Made by a program: the position numbers and the translations under genes. From Streptomyces phaeolivaceus (GTDB taxonomy: Bacteria > Actinomycetota > Actinomycetes > Streptomycetales > Streptomycetaceae), in the NCBI RefSeq assembly GCF_009184865.1, contig NZ_CP045096.1:6200001-6264000 (forward strand): DNA of 64,000 nucleotides, in the 5' to 3' direction. A model generated the notes under the pieces. It worked only from the letters and a program-made list of their open reading frames with translations, ran no database searches and was not told the DNA's origin. Positions 17,792 through 25,096 of the stretch are shown here, one piece after another; position 1 is the first letter of the stretch; the number at the start of each line of letters is the position of its first letter.

Positions 17792-17805
17792 TGAGAGCGC
17801 TCTCA
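17792..17805. promoter_or_regulatory. LacI-type operator
   Basis: TGAGAGCGCTCTCA is a perfect 14-bp palindrome with the central CG typical of LacI/GalR sites. It closely resembles the streptomycete CebR site TGGGAGCGCTCCCA. It lies 81 bp upstream of the Tat-secreted enzyme, suggesting sugar-responsive repression. The regulator is probably not the neighbouring LacI-like protein, which has no HTH. Confidence 0.65.
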
Positions 17806-17885
17806 GAACGCCGCTCCGGCGCGCGCCCCCGGTATTCCGGCACTCCGGCAGTCCCGTACGCGCACCGCACCTCCCAAGGAGACCC

Positions 17886-19310
17886 ATGACCGGCAGACAA
17901 GGCAGCAGCCCGGCGTTCGGCCGCCGTACCCTCCTCGGCACCGGCCTCGGGGCCGCGGCGGCGCTCGCCGTCGCCGGCGCGAGCCCGGCGCACGCGGCGG
18001 CCGAGACGGCGGCCCGGACCTCCGGCACCCCCGCCCGGCGGCGCGGACAGGCCTTCCTCGCCGCCGCCATGGACGCCTACCCCGACCATGGCGCCGTCCG
18101 GCTGACCCAGAGCTACACCGACCAGGCGGGCCTGTTCAGCACGGCCTTCACCTACGACAACGCCCTCGCCGTCCTCGCCCACCTCGCCGTGGGAACGGCG
18201 GACGGCCGGGCCAGGGCGGTGGCGCTCGGGGACGCGCTGATCTACGCCCAGGAGCACGACCCGGCGTACGACGACGGCCGACTGCGCCAGGCGTACAACG
18301 TCGGGCCGTACGTCTACTACGACGGCGTACCGCAGCCCGACGGGTTCGTGCGGGCGGACGGGACGGCCAACGTCGGCACCCAGTTCGGCTTCACGGGGAC
18401 GGCTGTCGGCGACATGGCCTGGGCGGGGATCGCGCTGAGCGCGCTGGCCCGGCGGACCGGGGCCCGGCGGTTCCTCGCCGCCGCCGTGCGGATCGGGGAG
18501 TGGATCGAGCGGACCGGCCGTACGGACGAGCCCCTCGGCGGCTACAAGTTCGGGGTGAACGGGGCGAACGAGAGGTTGCCGTTCACCTCGACCGAGCACA
18601 ACACCGACCTGATCTGTCTGTTCGGGCGCCTCGCCCGGCTCACCGGCGACCGGGTGTGGGCGGAGCGGCGGGCACGGGCCGAGGCCTTCGTGAAGCGGAT
18701 GTGGGCCCCGACCCAGGGGCAGGGACAGAGCCTGTCCGGCGGCTTTTTCTACACCGGCACCAACGACGGTGTGACCGTCAACAAGTCGCCCATCCCCGAG
18801 GACACCCAGACCTGGACCCACCTCGCGCTCGACTCCGCGCGCGACTCCCGCTCCCTGGACTGGGCGGCCCGGGAGCTGGCCGTCCTCGACCACGCCGAGC
18901 GCCGCAACAGCACGGTCCCCGCCGGGCAGTCGTACGAGGGAGTCACCTTCAGCTCCGCCAGTCTGCTGGCGAACGAGGACGCCCCCATCGCCGAGTTCCA
19001 GCCGAAGCCGAACCGCAACGGCGTCTGGTTCGAGGGCACCGCCCACCTCGCGCTCGCCCTGCGCGACCGGGGCGCACGCGGCGATGAGAAGCGCGCCGGG
19101 CGGCTCCTCGCCTCCCTCGAACGCGCCCAGGACCTCCTCGGCGCCGACCAGACTGTCGGCGGCCGGGCCCTCCCCGCCCGCTCCGGCGTCGTCTCGGCCA
19201 GCAGCCCCCTCGACACGGGCTTCGGCTTCGGCTACTACCCGTACCGCCACACGGGCGCCACGGCCTGGTACCTGATGGCGGCGGTGCGCGCGAACCCGCT
19301 CCGGGCCTGA
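17886..19310 (+). CDS. Tat-secreted protein, probable (alpha/alpha)-barrel glycan-active enzyme
   Basis: The 474-residue protein has a twin-arginine signal (FGRRTLLGTGLGAAAALAVA, then SPAHAAA as a cleavage region). The mature part has repeated helical hairpins and aromatic/Gly motifs (FTYDNALAVLAHLA, FGFTGTAVGDMAWAGIALSA, GVWFEGTAHLALALRDRG, FGFGYYPYRHTGATAWYLMA). This recalls (alpha/alpha)6-barrel glycoside hydrolases or lyases, but I cannot name a family. The ATG at 17886 follows AAGGAG. A LacI-type operator upstream supports a carbohydrate role. Export is well supported; the catalytic activity is inference. Confidence 0.7.
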   Translation: MTGRQGSSPAFGRRTLLGTGLGAAAALAVAGASPAHAAAETAARTSGTPARRRGQAFLAAAMDAYPDHGAVRLTQSYTDQAGLFSTAFTYDNALAVLAHLAVGTADGRARAVALGDALIYAQEHDPAYDDGRLRQAYNVGPYVYYDGVPQPDGFVRADGTANVGTQFGFTGTAVGDMAWAGIALSALARRTGARRFLAAAVRIGEWIERTGRTDEPLGGYKFGVNGANERLPFTSTEHNTDLICLFGRLARLTGDRVWAERRARAEAFVKRMWAPTQGQGQSLSGGFFYTGTNDGVTVNKSPIPEDTQTWTHLALDSARDSRSLDWAARELAVLDHAERRNSTVPAGQSYEGVTFSSASLLANEDAPIAEFQPKPNRNGVWFEGTAHLALALRDRGARGDEKRAGRLLASLERAQDLLGADQTVGGRALPARSGVVSASSPLDTGFGFGYYPYRHTGATAWYLMAAVRANPLRA

Positions 19311-19334
19311 CGCCGAGGGCCGGCCAGGTCCCCC

Positions 19335-19482
19335 GTGCGGGTCCGGTGGGGCTTCTCGCGCAGTTCCCCGCGCTCCTGAAAAGCGAAGCAGGGGCTGCGC
19401 CCCGCTTCGCCTTTCGGCCCGAAAGGGCCGTAGGCCCTAGGGGTGCGGGGAACTGCGCGACCAGCCCCCACCGGACCCGCAC
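19335..19482. repeat. Full-length palindromic dispersed repeat, copy 1
   Basis: A 148-bp element is bounded by inverted arms: GTGCGGGTCCGGTGGGGCTT on the left, and GGTGCGGGGAACTGCGCGAC running to CCACCGGACCCGCAC on the right. Inside are smaller hairpins (AGCAGGGGCTGCGCCCCGCT and CTTTCGGCCCGAAAG). It follows a + strand gene end and could fold into one long cruciform. Half copies with the core GGGCGCGGGGAACTGCGCGA occur elsewhere in the window. Confidence 0.85.
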
Positions 19483-19496
19483 CCGAAGAGCGCACC

Positions 19497-19543
19497 CCGG
19501 TCCGGATCAGGCCGGGGCGCACCCCGGTCCGGATCAGGCCGGG
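19497..19543. repeat. Tandem 24-bp duplication
   Basis: CCCCGGTCCGGATCAGGCCG is present twice in direct succession at the 3' end of the DUF6000 remnant; the second copy contains the stop codon of that frame. Confidence 0.7.
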
Positions 19544-20166
19544 GTCGACCAGCCGTCGGCGAAGTCGCAGAGCCGGCTCATGAGGGCGAGTCGCTGGTCG
19601 GGGGCGTACGCGTCGCGGTCCGACTCGTGGATGACGGCGTCCACCCAGCGCCGGTAGGGGCCGCCGGGCGCGGTGTACGGCGCCGCGTGGGCCGAGCCGA
19701 GGCGGCTGTCGACGTAACAGGAGGGCGCCCAGGACGACGGGTTGGTCGTGGCGGAGGTCCGTGCGGGGCAGACAGCGGTCGAGGTGGGCGGTGAGGATCG
19801 CGGCGTCCTCGTCGGTGCCGAAGCGGGCCAGGGCGAAGCTGTGGCCGATGCCCGCGTACATCGTCCGGCTCTCCAGCGGCAGGGCGCCGAGGCGGGCCCG
19901 GTACGAGGTCCGCCGGGACACGCCGATCAGCCATGAGGCCGTGAGACGTTGGCGCCAGCCTTCGAAGAGCAGGGCGTCGAGCTCGGCGTCCGTGATCGAC
20001 GCGGCGTCGACGAGGAGCGGGTTCAGGAAGCGCCTGAGGGTGGCTCCCTCGAACCGCAGGAACCGGCCGCTGCGCAACTGCCGTACCGGCCGATGCCCCG
20101 CCGGTAGGCGCGCGGCTGGACGTACCGCTTGACGGCGTTCCACCGGACGACCTCCTCCGGCGTCAT
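19534..20166 (-). pseudogene. DUF6000-family gene with two frameshifts
   Basis: Joining three minus-strand frames gives a protein of about 210 residues resembling DUF6000. It starts MTPEEVVRWNAVKRYVQP, continues in another frame with RFLRFEGATLRRFLNPLLVD, ITDAELDALLFEGWRQRLTA and ALARFGTDEDAAILTAHLD, and ends in a third frame with YTAPGGPYRRWVDAVIHESD and SRLCDFADGWSTPA. The shifts fall near 20085 and near 19720. At 19720 an extra base seems to interrupt CTCCTGTTAC. Two independent frameshifts suggest decay, although sequencing error cannot be excluded. Confidence 0.7.
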
Positions 20167-20485
20167 GTCCGGCACGCGCAACTCCCACGACCTGCGCCGT
20201 ACGAGCAGAGGGAGTAGAGGGAAAGGCCGGGAACGACCGGTCCGGGCGGGGGCCCGGGTGCGTATCCAAGGGCGTACGGAAGGGGGGTTGGGCGGCGTAC
20301 ATGAGGAGGCGGTGCGAAGTCTCCGAAATGAACGACTAGCATCCCGGCCGTAAACAGTCGGTGGAAAATGGGATGAGGGCCGGCGGCCGTCGGCTCTGCT
20401 GGACGTCGTCCGTACACCGTCCGTACCTGGGTGGTACGGCGCTCGTACGTCGTCGGCGGTCCGTGGACGGGATGGGGTTGGTGTC
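20167..20485. other. Intergenic region, nothing recognised
   Basis: This 319-bp gap lies between the DUF6000 remnant and the glycosyltransferase gene and contains both divergent promoter regions. No conserved site, hairpin or small gene stood out. Confidence 0.6.
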
Positions 20486-21385
20486 GTGGTGGAGGCCGGG
20501 CCTCGGGTGGCTGTCGCCGTGGTGACGATGGGCAATCGGCCCACCGAGGTGGACGCGCTGCTCGCCTCCGTGGCCAAGCAGGACCTCGCGCCCGAGCGGA
20601 TCGTCGTCGTCGGGAACGGCTGCCCCCTCCCCGAGTTCGCCGAACGGCTCGGTCTGCCCGGCGAGGTCACCCTCGTCGAAGTGGACGAGAACCTGGGCTG
20701 CCCCGGCGGCCGGAACGTGGCCATCGATCGGCTGCGGGAGTTCGGGGACGTGGATGTCGTCGTCGAGTTGGACGACGACGGTCTGCTCGTCGACGCCGAT
20801 GTGCTGCGCCGCGTACGGGACTTGTACGCCGCCGACCCCCGCCTCGGCATCGTCGGCTTCCGGATCGCCGACGAGCACGGCGAGACCCAGCGGCGGCATG
20901 TGCCGAGGGTCGGGGCCAAGGACCCGATGCGCGGCGGCCCGGTCACCGGGTTCCTCGGCGGCGGACACGCCCTCTCCATGGCCATGCTCGGCGAGACGGG
21001 CGACTGGGCCGCCGAGTTCTTCTTCGCGCACGAGGAGACGGACCTCGCCTGGCGGGCGCTCGACGCGGGCTGGACCGTGCTGTACGCCCCCGAACTGCTC
21101 CTCCAGCACCCGAAGACCTCACCCGCCCGGCACGCGATCTACTACCGCGTCAACGCCCGCAACCGCGTCTGGCTCGCCCGCCGCCGCCTCCCGCTCGCGC
21201 TCGTCCCCGTCCACCTGGGGGTGTGGGTCCTCATCACCCTGCTGCGAACGCGCTCGGCGGGCGGCCTGAAGGCGTGGTTCAGCGGCTTCGTGGAAGGCTG
21301 GCGCGAGTCGGGCGGCGAGCGTCGGCCCATGAGCTGGCGGACGGTGTGGCGCCTGACGCGCCTGGGACGACCGCCGATCCTGTAG
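20486..21385 (+). CDS. Family 2 glycosyltransferase
   Basis: The 299-residue protein has a GT-A fold typical of GT2: VAVAVVTMGNRPTEVDALLA at the start, VENLGCPGGRN-type nucleotide-sugar loop (DENLGCPGGRNVAID), the acidic metal motif VVELDDDGLLVD, then GGGHALSMAML and FFFAHEETDLAWRAL. A C-terminal hydrophobic segment (LALVPVHLGVWVLITLL) may anchor it to the membrane. It starts at GTG without a strong ribosome-binding site. The acceptor is unknown and no polysaccharide cluster surrounds it. Confidence 0.87.
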   Translation: MVEAGPRVAVAVVTMGNRPTEVDALLASVAKQDLAPERIVVVGNGCPLPEFAERLGLPGEVTLVEVDENLGCPGGRNVAIDRLREFGDVDVVVELDDDGLLVDADVLRRVRDLYAADPRLGIVGFRIADEHGETQRRHVPRVGAKDPMRGGPVTGFLGGGHALSMAMLGETGDWAAEFFFAHEETDLAWRALDAGWTVLYAPELLLQHPKTSPARHAIYYRVNARNRVWLARRRLPLALVPVHLGVWVLITLLRTRSAGGLKAWFSGFVEGWRESGGERRPMSWRTVWRLTRLGRPPIL

Positions 21386-21447
21386 TCGGCCGCCGATGCT
21401 GTGGCCGGCCGCCGATCCTGTGGCAGGGCGCCGATCCTGTGGCCGGG
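21368..21447. repeat. About four imperfect 20-bp direct repeats
   Basis: The unit GCCGCCGATCCTGTGGCCG recurs from the last codons of the glycosyltransferase gene into the gap. The stop codon TAG lies in the first unit, so later units are noncoding. Confidence 0.75.
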
Positions 21448-21765
21448 CGGTCGGAATCAGGTGGGAGAGTCCGTCCCACCGGCGGGAGTCGCGCAACGCG
21501 AGCGCCCCGGTCGTTCACCCCCGTGGACCGGGGCACAGCGCGTTGCGCGGTTCTCGGATCCGGCGGCGGCGGCGTCACTCCCCCGAGCTACGCGTACCAC
21601 GCGTGCGCCGTCGTCGCCGGATCCGATGAAGTGATCACATCAGGTCCCGCCAACGGATCGCTAACATGAGCCCAACGGTTCCACGGGGAGCCGTACGGGA
21701 GGCGGCGTCAGGTCGCCGCGGGGCGGGCCCGGAACGACGGTGCGGGAAGGCAACGGACGGGTTCT
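21386..21765. other. Intergenic region upstream of the AfsR-like gene
   Basis: The 380-bp gap holds the 20-bp repeats, an inverted repeat with 19-bp arms (21556-21574 and 21606-21624, two mismatches, arms starting GGATCCGGCG) and a 16-bp near-palindrome TGAAGTGATCACATCA at 21627-21642. The last is 124 bp before the AfsR-like start and is a candidate operator. No gene was seen. Confidence 0.55.
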
Positions 21766-24700
21766 ATGCGGGACGGGCTGCGGTTCGGACTGCTCGGTCC
21801 GCCGGTTCTGTACGGGGCCGGCGACATCGTGAGTTCTGTCGGCGGCGCACGGTCCGTCGGCAGCGGCAAGATGCGCGCCCTGTTCGTCGCACTGCTGCTC
21901 GAACCCGGGCGGGTCGTCTCCGTCGACACCCTCAAGGACGTCCTGTGGGACGCGGCGCCACCACCCTCCGCACAGGCCTCCCTGCAGAACCACGTGACCC
22001 GGCTGCGCAGGCTGCTGGACGACCCGGAGCGGCTGCGCGCGATCCCGCCGGGCTATCTGCTGCGGGTCGACGAGGGCGAGTTGGACGTCCGTGTCTTCGA
22101 GGCGCACGCCCGCGCCGCCCGCACCGCGCACGCCGCGCGGGACTGGGCCCGCACACTGCGCGAGTCCGCCGCCGCGCTCGCCCTGTGGCGGGGGGCACCG
22201 CTCGGTGGCCTGGCGGTCGAGGGGTTCCGCGCCCAGGCCTTCGTCCAACGCCTGCAGGAGGCCCGGCTGTTGCTCCTGGAGCGACGGTACGACGCCGAAC
22301 TCCACCTCGCGGCGGGCCTGGTGGAGGAGGAGGGGACCGGCGGCGCGGGCGGCGAGACCGACGGCCCGCACGCGCTGGGCCCGCATGCCATGGGCTCGCA
22401 CGCGCTGGGCGCACTCGCCCCCGAACTCGCGGCCCTGGTCGCCGAACACCCGCTCCGCGAGGCCTTCCACCGCCTCCTGATGCTCGTCCTCCACCGCACC
22501 GGCCGCCAGGCAGAGGCCCTCGCCGTCCACCGCGACCTCCGCGCCCGCCTCCTCGACGAACTCGGCGTGGAACCGGGCCCGGCGGTACGCGAGGCCCACG
22601 TACAGATCCTGCGGGAGCCTGACGAACACCCCCAGGGGACCTCACCCGAGGCCACCCCCGCCGACCCTCCCCTCCGCCCGGCCCAACTTCCGCCACCACC
22701 GGCCCATTTCACGGGCAGGGCAGAGGCACTGGCGGAGCTGCGGCAAGCGCTGAACGCGGGAACGTACGAAGCAACCCGTACCCCCACCCACCCAGGGGCG
22801 CGGGGAACTGCGCGACAGGCCACGACGAGCCCTCACCCGCCCACGCACCCGAACTCCCGAGCTACTAGGCGCCCCCTGCCACCAAAGGGGACCGCCGTCG
22901 CAGTCATCAGCGGCATGGCCGGCGTGGGCAAAAGCGCCCTGGCCCTCCACCTCGCCCACGACCTCGCCGACCACTTCCCCGACGGCCAGCTGTACATCAA
23001 CCTCCACGGCGCCACCCCGGGCATGACCCCCCTCACCCCCGCCCAGGCACTGGCCTCGCTCCTGCGAGATCTCGGCACCGCCCCCCGCCGCATCCCCGAA
23101 CACCCCGACGCCGCCGCCGCGTTTCTCCGCTCGACCCTCGCCCCGACCCGCACCCTGATGGTCCTGGACGACGCCGCCAACGCCGCCCAGGTGCGCCCCC
23201 TGCTCCCGGCCGGCCCCGGCTGCGCGGTCATCGTGACGAGCCGTTCCCCGCTCACCGCCCTGGACGGCGCCCACCGCTTCCCGCTCGCGCCCCTCTCGGA
23301 CGACGAGAGCGCGGCGCTGCTGCGGGCCGCGTCGGGCCGGGCGGCGGGCCTGGACGCCGCGCACCCCCTCGTCGCGCTCACCGGCCGCCTCCCGCTCGCC
23401 CTCCGTGTCGTCGCGGCCCGCCTGGCCGCCCGCCGGGCACTCACCCCGGACGCGCTGGCCGGTCAACTGGCCGCCACGGAAGGGCGGTTGCACCACCTCG
23501 AATACGACGACCTGAGTGTCCGCCGCTCCCTCGGCGTCGCCCACGAGGCCCTGCGCGCCTCCGACCGCGACGCCGACCGCGACGCCGCCGACACCCTCCG
23601 CCGCATCGGCGCCCTGGACCTGCCCGGGTACGGCGCCCCCCTCCTCGCCCGCCTCACCGGCACCGACGAGTTCCGCGCCGAGGCCGCCCTCGACCGCCTC
23701 GTCGACGTCGCCCTGCTGGAGGAGACGACGTACGGCCGATACGTCCCGCACGACCTGGTACGCCACTTCGCCCGCGAACTCGCGAGCCCGGCCGACACCA
23801 CCGAGGCAGTCGGACAGGCCCTGCGCTGGTACGCCGGACGCGCCCGCCAGAGCCTGCTGGTGATACTCCCGCCCGGCTACGAGCGCGACGAACGCCTGCG
23901 GACGACGGCGCTCACCCCGGATCCACACCCCCCGGAACTCACCACCGCCGAGAAGGCCTTCGCCTGGGGCGACCGCGAACTCCCCAACATCGTCGCCCTG
24001 GTGGAACGCTGCGTCCGGGAACACGGCGACGGAGACACGGGCGGCGCGGGGAGCGGCCCCGGCGGTGTGAACGGTGGCGGTGGCGGCGGCCCGGCGGCGG
24101 TCGCACTCGTCCCCACCCTCGTCCGCCACCTCTTCCCCTACCTCCACCGGGGCGGCCGGCTCGCCGAGCTGGACGTGCTCGGGCGGCTCGCCCTGGACGT
24201 GGCGAGGTCGCTCGGCGACGACGAGGCCGAGGCGTTCGCGCTCACCGACCGGGCCGGGCTGCACTTCATGTCCGGCCGGGCCTCGGAGGCGCTCGCCCTC
24301 AACGACGAGGGCCTGACCCTGTGGCGGCGCCTCGGGGTCGTGTCGTGCGTACGGCGGTGCCTGAACAACAGGGGGCTCGTGCTGGAGAGCCTCGGCCGCT
24401 ACGAGGAGAGCGAGGAGACACTCCGGCAGAGCCTGGAACTGTCCCGGCAGCTCGGCGACCCGTACGGCGAGGCGGTGACCTTCAGCCACCTCGGCAACCT
24501 GTACAAGCACACCGACGCGCGGGCCGCCATCGCCCACCACGAACGGAGCCTGGCGCTGGGCGAGATCGCCGACAGCCTCGTCGTACGCCACACCGCGCAC
24601 TGCAACATCGGCTACGCCCGCCTCCGCCTCGGTGAACCGGCCGCCGCCGTACGCCACTTCGAGCAGAGCCTGCGGATACTCGGCGCCGACGAGGACTGGC

Positions 24701-25005
24701 AGGGCGAGTCCAAGTCCCGGCTCGGCCTGGTGCGGGCGCTGCGCGAACTGGGCCGCACGGACCGGGCCTCCGACGAGTGCGCCGTCCTCCTCGACCTCGC
24801 CGAACGCCGCGCCGACCAGTACGCCATCGGCCTCGCCCGCCACCAACGGGGCCTGCTCCTGCGCGCCGACGGCCACGAGGAGGAGGCCCACCGCGAATGG
24901 CAACGCGCCCAGGAAATCCTGGACGACACGGACTCGACGGTGGCGATAGACCTGAGAGAACTACTGAAGGACCGCGCCCCGAATGGCGGCGCAGCCGCCC
25001 CCTAG
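21766..25005 (+). CDS. AfsR/SARP-type regulator: BTAD, NB-ARC and TPR domains
   Basis: The 1079-residue protein follows the AfsR plan. An OmpR-like winged helix lies at residues 1-100 (FGLLGPPVLYGAG, ALLLEPGRVVSVDTLKDVLW, SLQNHVTRLRRLLDD). A BTAD helical domain runs to about 285. An NB-ARC ATPase has its P-loop at about 385-392 (GMAGVGKSAL), Walker B TLMVLDDAANAAQV and CAVIVTSRSPLTAL. TPRs occupy about 760-1060 (LNNRGLVLESLGRYEESEE). The linker before the ATPase contains a dispersed repeat translated as HPGARGTARQATTS and onward. The gene end also coincides with a copy of the same repeat. It probably activates secondary metabolism or a local pathway; no target is evident. Confidence 0.9.
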   Translation: MRDGLRFGLLGPPVLYGAGDIVSSVGGARSVGSGKMRALFVALLLEPGRVVSVDTLKDVLWDAAPPPSAQASLQNHVTRLRRLLDDPERLRAIPPGYLLRVDEGELDVRVFEAHARAARTAHAARDWARTLRESAAALALWRGAPLGGLAVEGFRAQAFVQRLQEARLLLLERRYDAELHLAAGLVEEEGTGGAGGETDGPHALGPHAMGSHALGALAPELAALVAEHPLREAFHRLLMLVLHRTGRQAEALAVHRDLRARLLDELGVEPGPAVREAHVQILREPDEHPQGTSPEATPADPPLRPAQLPPPPAHFTGRAEALAELRQALNAGTYEATRTPTHPGARGTARQATTSPHPPTHPNSRATRRPLPPKGTAVAVISGMAGVGKSALALHLAHDLADHFPDGQLYINLHGATPGMTPLTPAQALASLLRDLGTAPRRIPEHPDAAAAFLRSTLAPTRTLMVLDDAANAAQVRPLLPAGPGCAVIVTSRSPLTALDGAHRFPLAPLSDDESAALLRAASGRAAGLDAAHPLVALTGRLPLALRVVAARLAARRALTPDALAGQLAATEGRLHHLEYDDLSVRRSLGVAHEALRASDRDADRDAADTLRRIGALDLPGYGAPLLARLTGTDEFRAEAALDRLVDVALLEETTYGRYVPHDLVRHFARELASPADTTEAVGQALRWYAGRARQSLLVILPPGYERDERLRTTALTPDPHPPELTTAEKAFAWGDRELPNIVALVERCVREHGDGDTGGAGSGPGGVNGGGGGGPAAVALVPTLVRHLFPYLHRGGRLAELDVLGRLALDVARSLGDDEAEAFALTDRAGLHFMSGRASEALALNDEGLTLWRRLGVVSCVRRCLNNRGLVLESLGRYEESEETLRQSLELSRQLGDPYGEAVTFSHLGNLYKHTDARAAIAHHERSLALGEIADSLVVRHTAHCNIGYARLRLGEPAAAVRHFEQSLRILGADEDWQGESKSRLGLVRALRELGRTDRASDECAVLLDLAERRADQYAIGLARHQRGLLLRADGHEEEAHREWQRAQEILDDTDSTVAIDLRELLKDRAPNGGAAAP
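22786..22880. repeat. Dispersed repeat half-copy inside the AfsR-like gene
   Basis: GGGCGCGGGGAACTGCGCGA and the typical downstream stretch ending CGAGCTACTAGGCGC are present within the linker-coding region. The reading frame stays open through it, adding about 30 low-complexity residues. Confidence 0.85.
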
Positions 25006-25096
25006 GGGCGCGGGGAACTGCGCGACCAGCCAGGACGATCCCGCGGTCGCAAGCTCACAGAACCCCCCAACCCAGAAGGCGCCCCCCCCGCCCCCT
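25003..25096. repeat. Dispersed repeat half-copy after the AfsR-like gene
   Basis: The stop codon TAG leads straight into GGGCGCGGGGAACTGCGCGA, followed by CCAGCCAGGACG. It lies between convergent genes and may serve as a terminator. Confidence 0.85.

Larger units (their letters stand above)
17380..17885. other. Intergenic region between phosphatase and Tat-secreted enzyme
   Basis: This 506-bp divergent gap has no credible gene. It contains an inverted repeat TGTTCGA-N5-TCGAACA at 17536-17554, a GC-rich hairpin at 17555-17583 and a LacI-type operator at 17792-17805. The sequence from 17584 to 17790 shows nothing I recognise. Confidence 0.7.

Noticed and set aside
15691..17889. 732-codon plus-strand frame
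   Set aside because: Antisense to the PP2C phosphatase; no ribosome-binding site or domain.
17886..25005. Secondary metabolite cluster around the AfsR-like regulator
   Set aside because: No PKS, NRPS, terpene, lanthipeptide or tailoring gene is nearby.
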